Positions 36,811 to 45,523 of a DNA stretch of 59,371 bases are shown here, piece after piece. This stretch comes from Bacillota bacterium (GTDB taxonomy: Bacteria; Bacillota; Clostridia; Acetivibrionales; DSM-1351). The translations under genes and the position numbers were made by a program. Each line of letters begins with the position of its first letter. Position 1 is the stretch's first letter. The stretch spans positions 1 through 59,371 of the forward strand of contig JAEYWA010000003.1 in the NCBI GenBank assembly GCA_023431385.1, written 5' to 3'. Under the pieces are notes generated by a model. It was not told where the DNA came from and made no database searches. It saw nothing but the letters and a program-made list of their open reading frames with translations.

Positions 36811-37305
36811 TCAAATGATATCATTTCTCGTAAGTCCCATTTGCTGTAGTATGCTTTCCTGTTTACCAATCATTAGCTTTTCCTCTTCCTCTTCCATATG
36901 GTCATAACCTAGCAAATGGAAGCAGGAATGTGCTGTCAAAAAGGCAATTTCTCTTTCGAGGGAGTGTCCGTATTCATCTGCCTGCCTTTTTGCTGTTTCT
37001 GCTGATATAATTATATCACCAAGCATCAATTCTTCAAACTCAAGGTCATAATCTCCTTCGTCCGAAATGAGTTCACCATTTTTAAATTCAGCCATTGGGA
37101 AGGAGAGTACGTCTGTAGACTTGTCAATATCCCTATGTTCCTTGTTTATAGCTCTGATTTCCTCGTCGTCCACTATTAAAACACTTACCTCATAAGCTTG
37201 CTCAAGCATTTCGGTTCTCATGCTGATTTCAATGGTTTTTTCAATTAATTTGATTATGCTATCGGATATTTCTACCTTATCCTGCTCATTTTCTATTATT
37301 ATCAA
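36811..37305 (-). CDS. ybeY: rRNA maturation endoribonuclease YbeY
   Basis: Zinc-dependent RNase involved in 16S rRNA 3'-end processing and ribosome quality control. The 164-residue protein carries the signature HxxxHxxxxxH as HSCFHLLGYDH near residue 128. It overlaps the end of pgpH by 20 bases, indicating translational coupling. Confidence 0.97.
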   Translation of the reverse strand: MIIIENEQDKVEISDSIIKLIEKTIEISMRTEMLEQAYEVSVLIVDDEEIRAINKEHRDIDKSTDVLSFPMAEFKNGELISDEGDYDLEFEELMLGDIIISAETAKRQADEYGHSLEREIAFLTAHSCFHLLGYDHMEEEEEKLMIGKQESILQQMGLTRNDII

Positions 37306-39652
37306 CTCTTGCTTCTCCTTTTTTACGGGTTTCTTCGCTATTTTCCGTAGCCTTATAGGCTTTATTCTCTTTAATTTCTCTTTCTTTAACTGCTTTCTCC
37401 CCGGTTTCTTTGTCTGGAACAGCTTTATCTATAGCTTCTTTGTCTGGAGCAGCTTTATCTATAGCTTCTTTGTCTAGCGCAGCTATAATGTAAGAATTAT
37501 TCTCTCCAGCAGCAGCTTCCTTTATTTCAGGGTACTGTTCCCTGGCATGGAAGTACCCGCTTAATACCTTCATAAAGGAGTTGGCAATTTTATTAAGATC
37601 ATTTAAAGTGAGTTTACAGTTATCCAGCTGGCCATCATCAAGCTTATCCTTTATTATCTTTCTTATCAAAGCATCAATTTTAGCTTCTGTTTTGTCGGTC
37701 ATGGATCTCACGGCGGCTTCAACAGAGTCAGCCAGCATTACTATGGCGGCTTCTCTGGTCTGGGGCTTGGGCCCTTCATATCTGAAATTTTCCTGTTTTA
37801 TCTCAGTGCCGTCTTTCTCGTTCTTTAAAGCCTTATGGTAAAAATACGCTACCAAAGTTGTCCCATGATGTTGCTTTATTATATCAAGTATCACCTGAGG
37901 CAGCTTGTATTTGGCTGCTATATCCAGCCCATCCTTGGTATGCGAGGTTATAACAAATGTACTGAGATTTGGGGTCATCCTGTCATGGGGGTTTTCAGTA
38001 AGCTGATTTTCCTTGAATAAGTCAGGCCTCTTAAGTTTGCCCACATCATGGAAATAAGCACCGGTTCTGGCCAGGAGAGCATTTCCGCCCAGCTCCTCAG
38101 TAGCAATCTCTGCAAGGTTTCCAACCATCAGACTGTGATGATAGGTTCCCGGTGCCTCAATAAGTAGCCGTTTCAACAGAGGGTGGTTGGGATTCGACAA
38201 TTCCAAAAGCTTTAAAGGTGTTACAATGTTAAAGGCACTTTCCAAAAACGGCAGGAAGCCTATTGTCAGTATCATTGAAACAAAACCGTTTAGAAATACC
38301 ACAATACTGTCGGTCAATATTTCCCTTGAGCCGCTTTTGTTAATGAAATCCAGACAAACAATGAAGACAATGTTTATTAGTCCTAGGAGTATACCGTTCA
38401 TAGACATTTTACTTCGCTGGTTGGCCTTTGAAACTAAAAAGGCAGATATCACACCGCAAACCAATCCCATATACAGGAATTTGTCATCCCCCTTGGACAT
38501 GATTGATATGGCAATTGTTAATACACAATTTATAACAACTGCAGTCTCCACGTTTAAGAGTGTTGCTATAAGCATTGTTCCAACGAATATTGGTATTACC
38601 AGCCCATTATAAAAAGTAAACAGAGACCTGGCTAATACAAGAATTATTATAATTATCAGACAGATTAAAAGTATATCTTTCCGGCTATTGTATATATCCC
38701 TGTTATATTTTTTCAAAAATACTGCTGCCAGAACGGCAAGCAAAGCTATTATCAGAAGAATACCCGAAGAGAACAGATAATCGTACTTTCCGTTTTTCTC
38801 CAGTAGATTCAGTTCTTCGAGCAGTTTCAATTTGTCTGTTGTCACTATATCGCCAAAGCTTATGATCCTGGACTCTTTTTTTATTTTAACTATATTTGCA
38901 TTATCATTATAGGCTTCCTCTTTTTTCTTTTCTGTAGCCTCATCATCAACAATCCTGTTTGGCTTTAAAATATTTCTGACCAGTTGCTCACCAATATTTT
39001 TCAGTTCCTGACCGATACCCTGTTCACTTTGATAGCTATTCTGTAATCTATGTATATGTATTGCAAGGTTACTTTCGGTAACGGCCTCTGCCATTGATTG
39101 AGAGATTAGTTGTTTGGTCAATATTTCAAAGGCTTCAAGCTCTTCATCGGAAGCTTTGGTAACAAGATAGTTTATCTGGTTCTGAGACAATGTTATGCCC
39201 TGGGTTTTCACCTTACTTAACAAGCCTGCTATTGCGCTCTCCTGTGCGTCCTTCACATATTGAGCATAATTTTCGTCTCTTAAGGAAACACCCATATCCT
39301 TTACATATCTCTCCACACTTATCCTTGCGCTAGCAACTGCCTTAAAAAAATCATCATTTTTCAGAATTACTTCCATGAAGGCTTTTGTATCTTCCTTGGT
39401 AACAGGTGCGACATTTTCCATTGCTGCCAGCCTGTTTTGCTCTGTAAGGACCTCATTTACAATATCTCTGGGTGCTGTGATGTCATACATAGACACATCT
39501 CCAACACTGAGCTTATACTTAGTGGGCTGAGCACCCGATTCAATTATAAAAAATGCTATTAAAACAGTGACTAAAACCAGGAATACCTTTTGAACATTGA
39601 TATTCCTGGCAAATTTTTTAAGCTTATTGCTGTTCTTTTTATTTTTTTTCAT
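37286..39652 (-). CDS. pgpH: 7TM-HD family phosphohydrolase (PgpH-type c-di-AMP phosphodiesterase)
   Basis: Membrane phosphodiesterase whose studied homologues hydrolyse cyclic di-AMP. The 788-residue protein has one N-terminal membrane segment, an extracellular 7TMR-HDED domain (about residues 45-270), seven membrane segments (about 285-470) and a cytosolic HD domain with YHHSLMVGNLAEIA and AYFHDVGKL. The C-terminal tail after about 715 is a 10-residue repeat (DKEAIDKAxP) encoded by a 30-base tandem repeat. The gene is between phoH and ybeY and overlaps ybeY. Confidence 0.95.
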   Translation of the reverse strand: MKKNKKNSNKLKKFARNINVQKVFLVLVTVLIAFFIIESGAQPTKYKLSVGDVSMYDITAPRDIVNEVLTEQNRLAAMENVAPVTKEDTKAFMEVILKNDDFFKAVASARISVERYVKDMGVSLRDENYAQYVKDAQESAIAGLLSKVKTQGITLSQNQINYLVTKASDEELEAFEILTKQLISQSMAEAVTESNLAIHIHRLQNSYQSEQGIGQELKNIGEQLVRNILKPNRIVDDEATEKKKEEAYNDNANIVKIKKESRIISFGDIVTTDKLKLLEELNLLEKNGKYDYLFSSGILLIIALLAVLAAVFLKKYNRDIYNSRKDILLICLIIIIILVLARSLFTFYNGLVIPIFVGTMLIATLLNVETAVVINCVLTIAISIMSKGDDKFLYMGLVCGVISAFLVSKANQRSKMSMNGILLGLINIVFIVCLDFINKSGSREILTDSIVVFLNGFVSMILTIGFLPFLESAFNIVTPLKLLELSNPNHPLLKRLLIEAPGTYHHSLMVGNLAEIATEELGGNALLARTGAYFHDVGKLKRPDLFKENQLTENPHDRMTPNLSTFVITSHTKDGLDIAAKYKLPQVILDIIKQHHGTTLVAYFYHKALKNEKDGTEIKQENFRYEGPKPQTREAAIVMLADSVEAAVRSMTDKTEAKIDALIRKIIKDKLDDGQLDNCKLTLNDLNKIANSFMKVLSGYFHAREQYPEIKEAAAGENNSYIIAALDKEAIDKAAPDKEAIDKAVPDKETGEKAVKEREIKENKAYKATENSEETRKKGEARVDNNRK
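37409..37483 (-). repeat. 30-base tandem repeat in the pgpH C-terminus
   Basis: Two and a half direct copies of a 30-base unit (37409-37438, 37439-37468 and 37469-37483), with one or two differences each. They encode the repeating DKEAIDKA segments of the acidic tail. Length is a multiple of three, so copy changes keep the frame. Confidence 0.85.
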
Positions 39653-39670
39653 TTGTTGATCCCCTAAAAA

Positions 39671-40648
39671 CTATGATTTGACATTACTCTTCTTATCATA
39701 TTTTTCGTATGCAACTATAATTTTCTGAACCAGTTCGTGCCTGACAACATCCTTTTCGGTCAGGTATACAAATTCTATACCATTAATATCCTTTAATATA
39801 TTTGTCACTTCCTTGAGGCCTGATTTCTTTTCTCCCGGCAAATCCACTTGAGTAATATCACCTGTAATAACGGCTTTTGAGTTAAAGCCTATTCTTGTAA
39901 GAAACATCTTCATTTGCTCAGGAGTTGTGTTTTGGGCCTCATCAAGTATTATAAAAGAATTGTCCAGAGTTCTGCCCCTCATGTAGGCCAGGGGAGCGAT
40001 CTCTATCATCCCTCTTTCAAGGTATTTCATATATAAATCGGCACCCATTATTTCATACAAACCGTCATATAATGGTCTCAAATAAGGATCGACCTTGTTT
40101 TGTAGGTCTCCGGGAAGGAATCCCAATTTTTCACCAGCTTCCACAGCCGGCCTTGTGAGAATTATCCTGTCAACCTCCTTGTTTCTAAAGGCTGTTACTG
40201 CCATGGCCACCGCAAGAAAGGTTTTACCCGTACCAGCCGGCCCTATTCCAAAAACAATATCATTTTTCTTTATAGCGTTAAAGTAGAGCTTCTGACCATG
40301 GGTCTTGTACTTTATCTGCTTTCCCTTAGCAGTTAGACAAACGTAATCCTGTATTATTTCATCAGCCTTTTCTATCTGCTTCTCATTGGTGAGGCCTACC
40401 AGATATTGAACATTTTGTCTGGTAATAGACTGTCCCTGTTTTGCAATTTCCAAAAGCTTTATAACAATTGTTTCAGCCTTCTGTACATTTTCTGTTTCAC
40501 CACTTATTGTAATTGAAGTTCCTCTGGTTAATACCTTCACCTTAAAGGCTTCCTCTATAATCTTAATATTTTCATCATAGTTTCCGAAAATATTCATTGC
40601 ATACTCAATACTGTAAAAATCAATGCTCTTTTCAATTATTTCTGACAA
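39671..40648 (-). CDS. phoH: PhoH family ATPase
   Basis: PhoH-type P-loop protein with a KH-like N-terminal region (about residues 20-90) and the ATPase domain. Walker A is GPAGTGKTFLAVA (about 140-152) and Walker B is SFIILDEAQN. The 325-residue length is normal. It starts with TTG at 40648, with GGAGGA about nine bases upstream. The family is linked to RNA metabolism or ribosome assembly. It lies directly after yqfD in the era block. Confidence 0.95.
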   Translation of the reverse strand: MSEIIEKSIDFYSIEYAMNIFGNYDENIKIIEEAFKVKVLTRGTSITISGETENVQKAETIVIKLLEIAKQGQSITRQNVQYLVGLTNEKQIEKADEIIQDYVCLTAKGKQIKYKTHGQKLYFNAIKKNDIVFGIGPAGTGKTFLAVAMAVTAFRNKEVDRIILTRPAVEAGEKLGFLPGDLQNKVDPYLRPLYDGLYEIMGADLYMKYLERGMIEIAPLAYMRGRTLDNSFIILDEAQNTTPEQMKMFLTRIGFNSKAVITGDITQVDLPGEKKSGLKEVTNILKDINGIEFVYLTEKDVVRHELVQKIIVAYEKYDKKSNVKS

Positions 40649-40666
40649 GTATTACATTCCTCCAAT

Positions 40667-41899
40667 CTAGTGTATAACATCTTCCAATTCCTGAGTAATT
40701 CCAATATCGTCGATTTCCCGTGTAATTCCAATATCTTCAATACATTCTATTATAGCTCTTACTGATTTAACTCCGTTGTCGTCTTCAAATTCAATCAAAT
40801 TCTTTTTTGATACCTCGGCATGAGAAGGTATTTTCTTCTGAGCCAATTCAACTGCTTTATCCGAAGCAATTTTTTTTGCAGTTGACATATCAATTTTATT
40901 TTGCTCTAATTCATATTCATAATACTGATCAATGACCAATTCTAAAGGTAACGCGAAATTTGCTCCAAGGGAAAGCTTCTTGTTTACCTGGATATGTTCA
41001 GAATTATCATATGGAATATTACCATGAAATAATTTAATTTTTTTAGTAAAAAGGACAAGAGAATACTGATCCTTTTTTAACCCCGTCCTTTTTGCGGTCA
41101 CAAGGTTTTGATCTATTTTGGCAGTTCCTTCATACCAGGTTCTGGCCTTGATGCTTCCAATGGAATGCACCATCAAAGGCGGAAGTTCAGGGTTTTTCAA
41201 ATTGTCTACCTTTCCGGTAATTAAAAGCTGCCCCTTTGTAACAGTATCTCCAATCATAACTGTCTCAAGTCCCTCCTTGGCGACTATTGAATAAATAACC
41301 CCATCTCTTGAAGCTATGATATCGCAGGGTATATTTTTATTTATTAATGGAGGTGGTTTTGTTCTTTCGGTAACATTAACATATATCCTGGTCCCCTTCA
41401 GCGATAGACTCATCCTGGCCAGATCATTTATCTGGAGCATCATATTTTCAACAATATCGTCTGTATTAATTCCATATTTTAATGCCCCCGGTTCTACTCC
41501 GTTCTCCTTTAGCCTCTCCAGAATGAACTCTGTTGAAACGTTATTGTTTCCGGAAATTGATATATCCCATATAAAGGAGGATATCAAAAAAAAAGCAATT
41601 ATACAGATTACAGAACCTATGACAAAAGCCTTACGGCTCTTGTATCTGTTTAAAATAAACGGAATACCCTTTCTTTTTATTATATGTACCCTGCATCTGG
41701 TCTTTTTAACAACAGGCCTTATCTGTTTAAAGTCGCCAATACTGAGCTTCATGGTTACCCTGTTGTTTCTTTGCCATTTGACATTCCATAACCGGATATT
41801 CCTGTGGGTACATATGTTAATAAATTTCTCCAAAAAATAACCCTCTACATTAATAATAACATATCCGATAATATAATTCCATAATCTCCAAATTATCAT
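40667..41899 (-). CDS. yqfD: Sporulation protein YqfD
   Basis: Mother-cell sporulation protein of the YqfD family, SigmaE-controlled in Bacillus. The 410-residue protein has one membrane segment (about residues 88-110), with a short cytosolic N-terminus and a larger outer domain with the typical NGVEPGALKYGIN and EGLETVMIGDTVTKGQL segments. Start 41899 has AGGAGA closely upstream; the longer frame to 41950 overlaps yqfC and lacks a site. It lies between yqfC and phoH. Confidence 0.93.
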   Translation of the reverse strand: MIIWRLWNYIIGYVIINVEGYFLEKFINICTHRNIRLWNVKWQRNNRVTMKLSIGDFKQIRPVVKKTRCRVHIIKRKGIPFILNRYKSRKAFVIGSVICIIAFFLISSFIWDISISGNNNVSTEFILERLKENGVEPGALKYGINTDDIVENMMLQINDLARMSLSLKGTRIYVNVTERTKPPPLINKNIPCDIIASRDGVIYSIVAKEGLETVMIGDTVTKGQLLITGKVDNLKNPELPPLMVHSIGSIKARTWYEGTAKIDQNLVTAKRTGLKKDQYSLVLFTKKIKLFHGNIPYDNSEHIQVNKKLSLGANFALPLELVIDQYYEYELEQNKIDMSTAKKIASDKAVELAQKKIPSHAEVSKKNLIEFEDDNGVKSVRAIIECIEDIGITREIDDIGITQELEDVIH

Positions 41900-41953
41900 T
41901 ATATCTCCTATCTGCGTGTCAAACGTACTAAGGCGCGCTTTTTCCGGCATACT

Positions 41954-42337
41954 TTATTTCATGAATTCCAGTGATTGGATTTCACCGAAAATCATTATGC
42001 TTTCCAGGGTGATTTCCTTTATATAAATATTTGTACCTTTAACCTGAATAATTCCCGAAGTGGTATTAAGTCTTATAACGCCTTCATCGTATTGCAGAAT
42101 TCCTTTATAATTTTCAACAATAAGATCCCCATTCCCCAGCATAGTAAGCTTGGGCATATTTAAAACTATCTCTTTCGGCAATTCCAGAATTTCTGTCACC
42201 TTTTCCTTAATACCGATTTTTTTTACGCCCTTATTTTTGTCCGTTATTTTATCTTTGCCGGAATCCTTTACTTTTTGCAGACTTCTCCTTTTTTCCATAT
42301 CCTTTTCTCTATTTGAAATATAATTTTTATGAACCAT
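41954..42337 (-). CDS. yqfC: Sporulation protein YqfC
   Basis: A 127-residue YqfC-family sporulation protein. The N-terminal third is very basic; the rest carries the family beta-rich region LELPKEIVLNMPKLTMLGN, then VENYKGILQYDEGVIRLNT. It always accompanies yqfD in spore formers. ATG 42337 has GAGGA five bases upstream. Leads the yqfC-yqfD-phoH-pgpH-ybeY block. Confidence 0.93.
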   Translation of the reverse strand: MVHKNYISNREKDMEKRRSLQKVKDSGKDKITDKNKGVKKIGIKEKVTEILELPKEIVLNMPKLTMLGNGDLIVENYKGILQYDEGVIRLNTTSGIIQVKGTNIYIKEITLESIMIFGEIQSLEFMK

Positions 42338-42367
42338 AATCGTCCTCTGATCTAATAATTTTGGGTA

Positions 42368-43309
42368 TTAATGTGCCAGATCCTCCACATTACCGAATTC
42401 ATAACCGCTAGCTCTGGCTCCTTTTATTATCATATCCAAAGCATCTGCATTATCCTTTGAAACAGCATGCAAAAGGATAATCCCGCCATTGTGCAGATTA
42501 CTTATAACCTTTTTATAGGCATACTCCGGGCCGCGGATTTTATCCCTGTGCCAATCATCATATGCAAAGCTCCAGAATAGGTTACAATATCCCAGCTTGC
42601 TTGTTATGTTCAGACTGCGCTCACTGTATTCTCCTTTTGGAGGTCTTAAAAATTTCATTTTTAAGCCGAACTTTTCTGAGAAAGCCCTTTCAAGTCCGAG
42701 AACCTCTTCCTCTATCTGAGAATCATCCTTTTCGGGAAGACTTGGGTGATGGATTGTGTGGTTTCCTACAGTATGACCTTCTTCAACCATTCTTCTCACA
42801 AGATCCTGATGCTCATTAAGATATGGGCCAGTAATAAAAAATGCGGCTTTAACGTTGTTGTCTCTTAGGGCATCCAAAATTTTTGAGGTATAGCCATTTT
42901 CATAACCTTCATCAAAAGTGAGATAAATTATGTTCTTATTTACGTCACCAACATACATTCCCCCATATTTCTGAAGCAGTTCGTTGGCTCCGGGATCAGC
43001 CTTGGGAGTTTTGCCGTTTGGCTGACGCAATATTCCCCAGCATCTTTTCTGCTCATAGGAATAAACGCTGTTCTGAGCAGAGTGTTTTTCCCATGCAGAG
43101 TTGACCTCATCTATAATTTTACCTGAAAGCTCTTCTGAAAAGTCAACATTTTTACTGTTGGCACTGTACACACCACCCAAATCGGAAAGGCCTGTATTTA
43201 TACTGGTTTTGTTATTGTCAATTACAAAATAATTAAATAACAGGGCAAAGACAACCAGTATGATAAATATAGTGATTATTTTTTTTACTCTCAATTTGAC
43301 TACCCCCAT
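42368..43309 (-). CDS. PdaA-type polysaccharide deacetylase
   Basis: Probable spore-cortex muramic acid deacetylase, which starts muramic-delta-lactam formation. The 313-residue protein has one N-terminal membrane segment (residues 9-30) and a NodB domain. Motif 1 is TFDEGYENG at 131-139; Bacillus PdaA has TFDN and most deacetylases TFDD. Metal histidines are in GNHTIHHPS (H184 and H188), followed by RPPKGEYS and LLHAVSKDNADALD. A TTG at 43294 with GGGGGT upstream may be the true start. Upstream of yqfC on the same strand. Confidence 0.88.
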   Translation of the reverse strand: MGVVKLRVKKIITIFIILVVFALLFNYFVIDNNKTSINTGLSDLGGVYSANSKNVDFSEELSGKIIDEVNSAWEKHSAQNSVYSYEQKRCWGILRQPNGKTPKADPGANELLQKYGGMYVGDVNKNIIYLTFDEGYENGYTSKILDALRDNNVKAAFFITGPYLNEHQDLVRRMVEEGHTVGNHTIHHPSLPEKDDSQIEEEVLGLERAFSEKFGLKMKFLRPPKGEYSERSLNITSKLGYCNLFWSFAYDDWHRDKIRGPEYAYKKVISNLHNGGIILLHAVSKDNADALDMIIKGARASGYEFGNVEDLAH

Positions 43310-43377
43310 TGACGTAATTGGTATTTGATAAAAAATTAGTTATATTTATTTATATATAGTTATTATAAATTTGAGAA

Positions 43378-43423
43378 CAAAAAAAGAGCCTTGCATATGA
43401 TGTTTTAACATACCGCAAGACTC
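43378..43423 (-). terminator. Terminator after the DUF881 genes
   Basis: On the minus strand GAGTCTTGC and GCAAGGCTC form an eight-of-nine-pair stem, followed by TTTTTTTG. It lies about 40 bases past the stop of the DUF881 gene that ends at 43463. Confidence 0.8.
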
Positions 43424-43462
43424 AGTCATAACCACTTTTATAAATAATTCAATAGTCTCTTT

Positions 43463-44167
43463 TTATTTCTTTTCCACAGTCTTTAATTTATCAATTTTAA
43501 TCAGTTCCTCACTTATTTTAGGAATTTCTATATTATCTGATTTTTCAACATCAACATCTATAAACAACTTAATTTTTTCAAGTGCTCCGCCAATCATATT
43601 TAGAGCATTAACTGCATTATCCGGGTCAACGATGGCTTTAACTACATAAGGAGGTGTAACGTGTCTTCCGTTAACCATGATATAACCTCCAGCAACTCTT
43701 ACTTCACTTGTATCAATGATTCTTTGTTCATTAATGGCTAAAGCTTGAGCATCTGTAGCCCGAAGTTCATTGAGTACAAACAAAAGATCATCGTCCTCCA
43801 CATTAAGGGCGTCCTCTTTTGCGAAGGTTACAATAACTCCCCTGCCTTTAACATCTGTAAGTCCAGCAACGGTTTTCAGCTTTTGGATTTCGTCGGTCAG
43901 AAGCTTAAAATTCTCATCAGAGTTACCTCTAGCTTTTTCAAACTTGTCAAGCTGAGTCTGTAATTCTGTAAGCTTGGATCTGAGATTTTCATTATTCTTC
44001 TGTTCATTAAGTATTTTAACAACTAAATCATCCTTTTTCTGACTTTCAAGATTAATAACCTTTGCATTATTACGTATACTCTGAAACTGCCAGGATAATG
44101 CTAGTCCCAAAATAACACATATCAACGAAATAGATATATTTCTACTTATTTTTTTTGCTTTCATCAT
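43463..44167 (-). CDS. DUF881 family protein
   Basis: A 234-residue protein with one N-terminal membrane segment (residues 9-27), a coiled coil (about 40-80) and a C-terminal DUF881 domain with GLTDVKGRGVIVTFAKED, ALAINEQRIIDTSEVRVAGG and the RHVTPPYVVKAIVDPD segment. DUF881 proteins (YlxW/YlxX) are encoded near division genes in Firmicutes; their function is unknown. It overlaps its paralogue upstream by 26 bases, so the pair is coupled. Confidence 0.9.
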   Translation of the reverse strand: MMKAKKISRNISISLICVILGLALSWQFQSIRNNAKVINLESQKKDDLVVKILNEQKNNENLRSKLTELQTQLDKFEKARGNSDENFKLLTDEIQKLKTVAGLTDVKGRGVIVTFAKEDALNVEDDDLLFVLNELRATDAQALAINEQRIIDTSEVRVAGGYIMVNGRHVTPPYVVKAIVDPDNAVNALNMIGGALEKIKLFIDVDVEKSDNIEIPKISEELIKIDKLKTVEKK

Positions 44168-44882
44168 TAATTACCTCCAATTTGGAAATCAAACCTCTGA
44201 TATCGTTAGAGAACTTGGGTATTTCAATACCCTGCTTTTGGGTCATTGTAACCCTCTTGCCAAGGGCGGACATTTCATCAAGCATACCGCTCTCGTTTAG
44301 GGTACTATATAGCTGATCAGGATCACCTATAGCTTTAATCTCATAAGGAACAGCATAGCGGTTACTGTTTACCTTTATTGTAGGACCGGCACACACCTGT
44401 TCGCTGGTGGCTATTATACGTTCATTATTAATGGATATAGCTTGAGCACCGCCGACTCTGAGCTGATTAACAACATTCAGGATATCTGAATCATGAATGA
44501 TATAGTCCATAACGGCATCGCCTTCGAGCATCTTCGGTTCTTCTGCATCATTCAAAGTAATAATTACTCCGTCACCTGTAACCTCTGTCAAGCCACATAT
44601 AAGTCTAAGATAGTCAAGTTCCATTTTAGGTTCGGCGTTGGTAACATTGTTTGAAGAAGCTTTTATAAAAGCCTCGATGTCATTTTCCAGCTTAGATATC
44701 TGCGACTTGTAGGACTCGCCAAGCTTTATTCTGGAATCCAGCTGACTATTAAGCTTATTCAAATCAAGAGTCTCGGCATTCTGCCGCTTCATACTAACAG
44801 TGCTTCTTATTTGAATAGTAGCTAAAGTACCTAAAAGTAAGAATATTATAAATAAAATAAAGAAATTGTCTTTGAATTTCAT
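44142..44882 (-). CDS. DUF881 family protein (upstream paralogue)
   Basis: A 246-residue paralogue of the following gene: one membrane segment (residues 7-26), a coiled coil (about 35-70), and DUF881 with GLTEVTGDGVIITLND, GAQAISINNERIIATSEQVCAGP and the RYAVPYEIKAIGDPD motif. ATG 44882 is preferred; the longer frame starts with TTG at 44897. Tandem duplication of the domain is seen in Bacillus as well. Possibly the two form a heterodimer at the membrane. Confidence 0.9.
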   Translation of the reverse strand: MKFKDNFFILFIIFLLLGTLATIQIRSTVSMKRQNAETLDLNKLNSQLDSRIKLGESYKSQISKLENDIEAFIKASSNNVTNAEPKMELDYLRLICGLTEVTGDGVIITLNDAEEPKMLEGDAVMDYIIHDSDILNVVNQLRVGGAQAISINNERIIATSEQVCAGPTIKVNSNRYAVPYEIKAIGDPDQLYSTLNESGMLDEMSALGKRVTMTQKQGIEIPKFSNDIRGLISKLEVINDESKKNK

Positions 44883-45097
44883 CGCTGCCTCATTCAAAAG
44901 TTTTTTGACAAATAATAATGAAAATGTTTAGTTTCAATTAAAACTATTCTACTGTTAATAATACCTTTTTTCAAGCAAAGGAGCAATATTATAAATAAAT
45001 TACGGAAATATTCCAGCCGTAAATTAGCTTATAATTTTGCATATACACGTATTTTTTTCGGTTAATCGGCTTTTTAACATATTTATTACATTTAGCA

Positions 45098-45127
45098 TTG
45101 ACAAAAATGCAAAGTGTATTGTATACT
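45098..45127 (+). promoter_or_regulatory. Sigma-A promoter of tRNA-Trp
   Basis: TTGACA at 45098 and TATACT at 45122 are separated by 18 bases. The mature tRNA begins 13 bases after the -10, as expected. Confidence 0.85.
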
Positions 45128-45139
45128 AATATTCGTCTT

Positions 45140-45215
45140 AGGGGAGTAGCGCAATTGGTAGAGTAGCGGTCTCCAAAACCGTCGGCTGCGGGTTCAAGTC
45201 CTGTCTCCCCTGCCA
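45140..45215 (+). tRNA. tRNA-Trp (CCA anticodon)
   Basis: Complete cloverleaf. The acceptor stem is AGGGGAG with CTCCCCT, discriminator G, and genome-encoded CCA at the end. The D arm contains AATTGGTAGA. The anticodon loop is CTCCAAA with anticodon CCA (45173-45175), reading UGG only. The T arm is GGTTCAAGTCC. A strong promoter precedes it and a terminator follows. It forms a single-gene unit. Confidence 0.97.
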
Positions 45216-45262
45216 AAAGGAAAAAACATCTTACACATTAGTGTAGGGTGTTTTTTTCCTTT
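45215..45262 (+). terminator. Terminator of tRNA-Trp
   Basis: GGAAAAAACA..TTACAC pairs with GTGTA..TGTTTTTTTCC; the arm itself ends in a run of seven T. Confidence 0.85.
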
Positions 45263-45523
45263 AGACGAGTTGAGTTGGACTTGAACCCGGGAGGGCTCGG
45301 AGCGTAGCGCGTTAGCACGCAAAAAGTGCTGAATGCACTTTTTGCAAATACGTCATCTAATAGTAAGTTCGGCTACCGCGTTATTGTTGGTTCGTAATAC
45401 AAGCAGATTGGGAGTAAGCAAATACTGCATACCATTTGTGCTAGATATGCAGTATTTATCAGTTTTTTATATGAATAAAATAAATAATTCAACCACACGT
45501 TATGCCCTTTAATGGGGAATCAT
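45263..45523. other. Intergenic region with two perfect hairpins and a T-arm-like fragment
   Basis: No gene. It holds GGACTTGAACCC (about 45278-45289), the inverse of a tRNA T-arm, an 11-base perfect hairpin GCAAAAAGTGC/GCACTTTTTGC (45319-45345), and another, AAATACTGCAT/ATGCAGTATTT (45420-45457), followed by TTTTTT. GC content is higher at 45290-45320 than in the surroundings. It may be the relic of an insertion beside the tRNA gene. Confidence 0.45.

Noticed and set aside
41316..41840. A 174-codon plus-strand open frame
   Set aside because: It lies wholly opposite yqfD, which has strong family support and a good ribosome-binding site.
44989..45216. A 75-codon minus-strand open frame antisense to tRNA-Trp
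   Set aside because: It runs across the tRNA and its promoter; frames like this are a known artefact of tRNA complements and it has no ribosome-binding site.
45264..45300. A second tRNA gene
   Set aside because: Only a T-arm-like fragment is present; no acceptor stem or anticodon arm can be formed.
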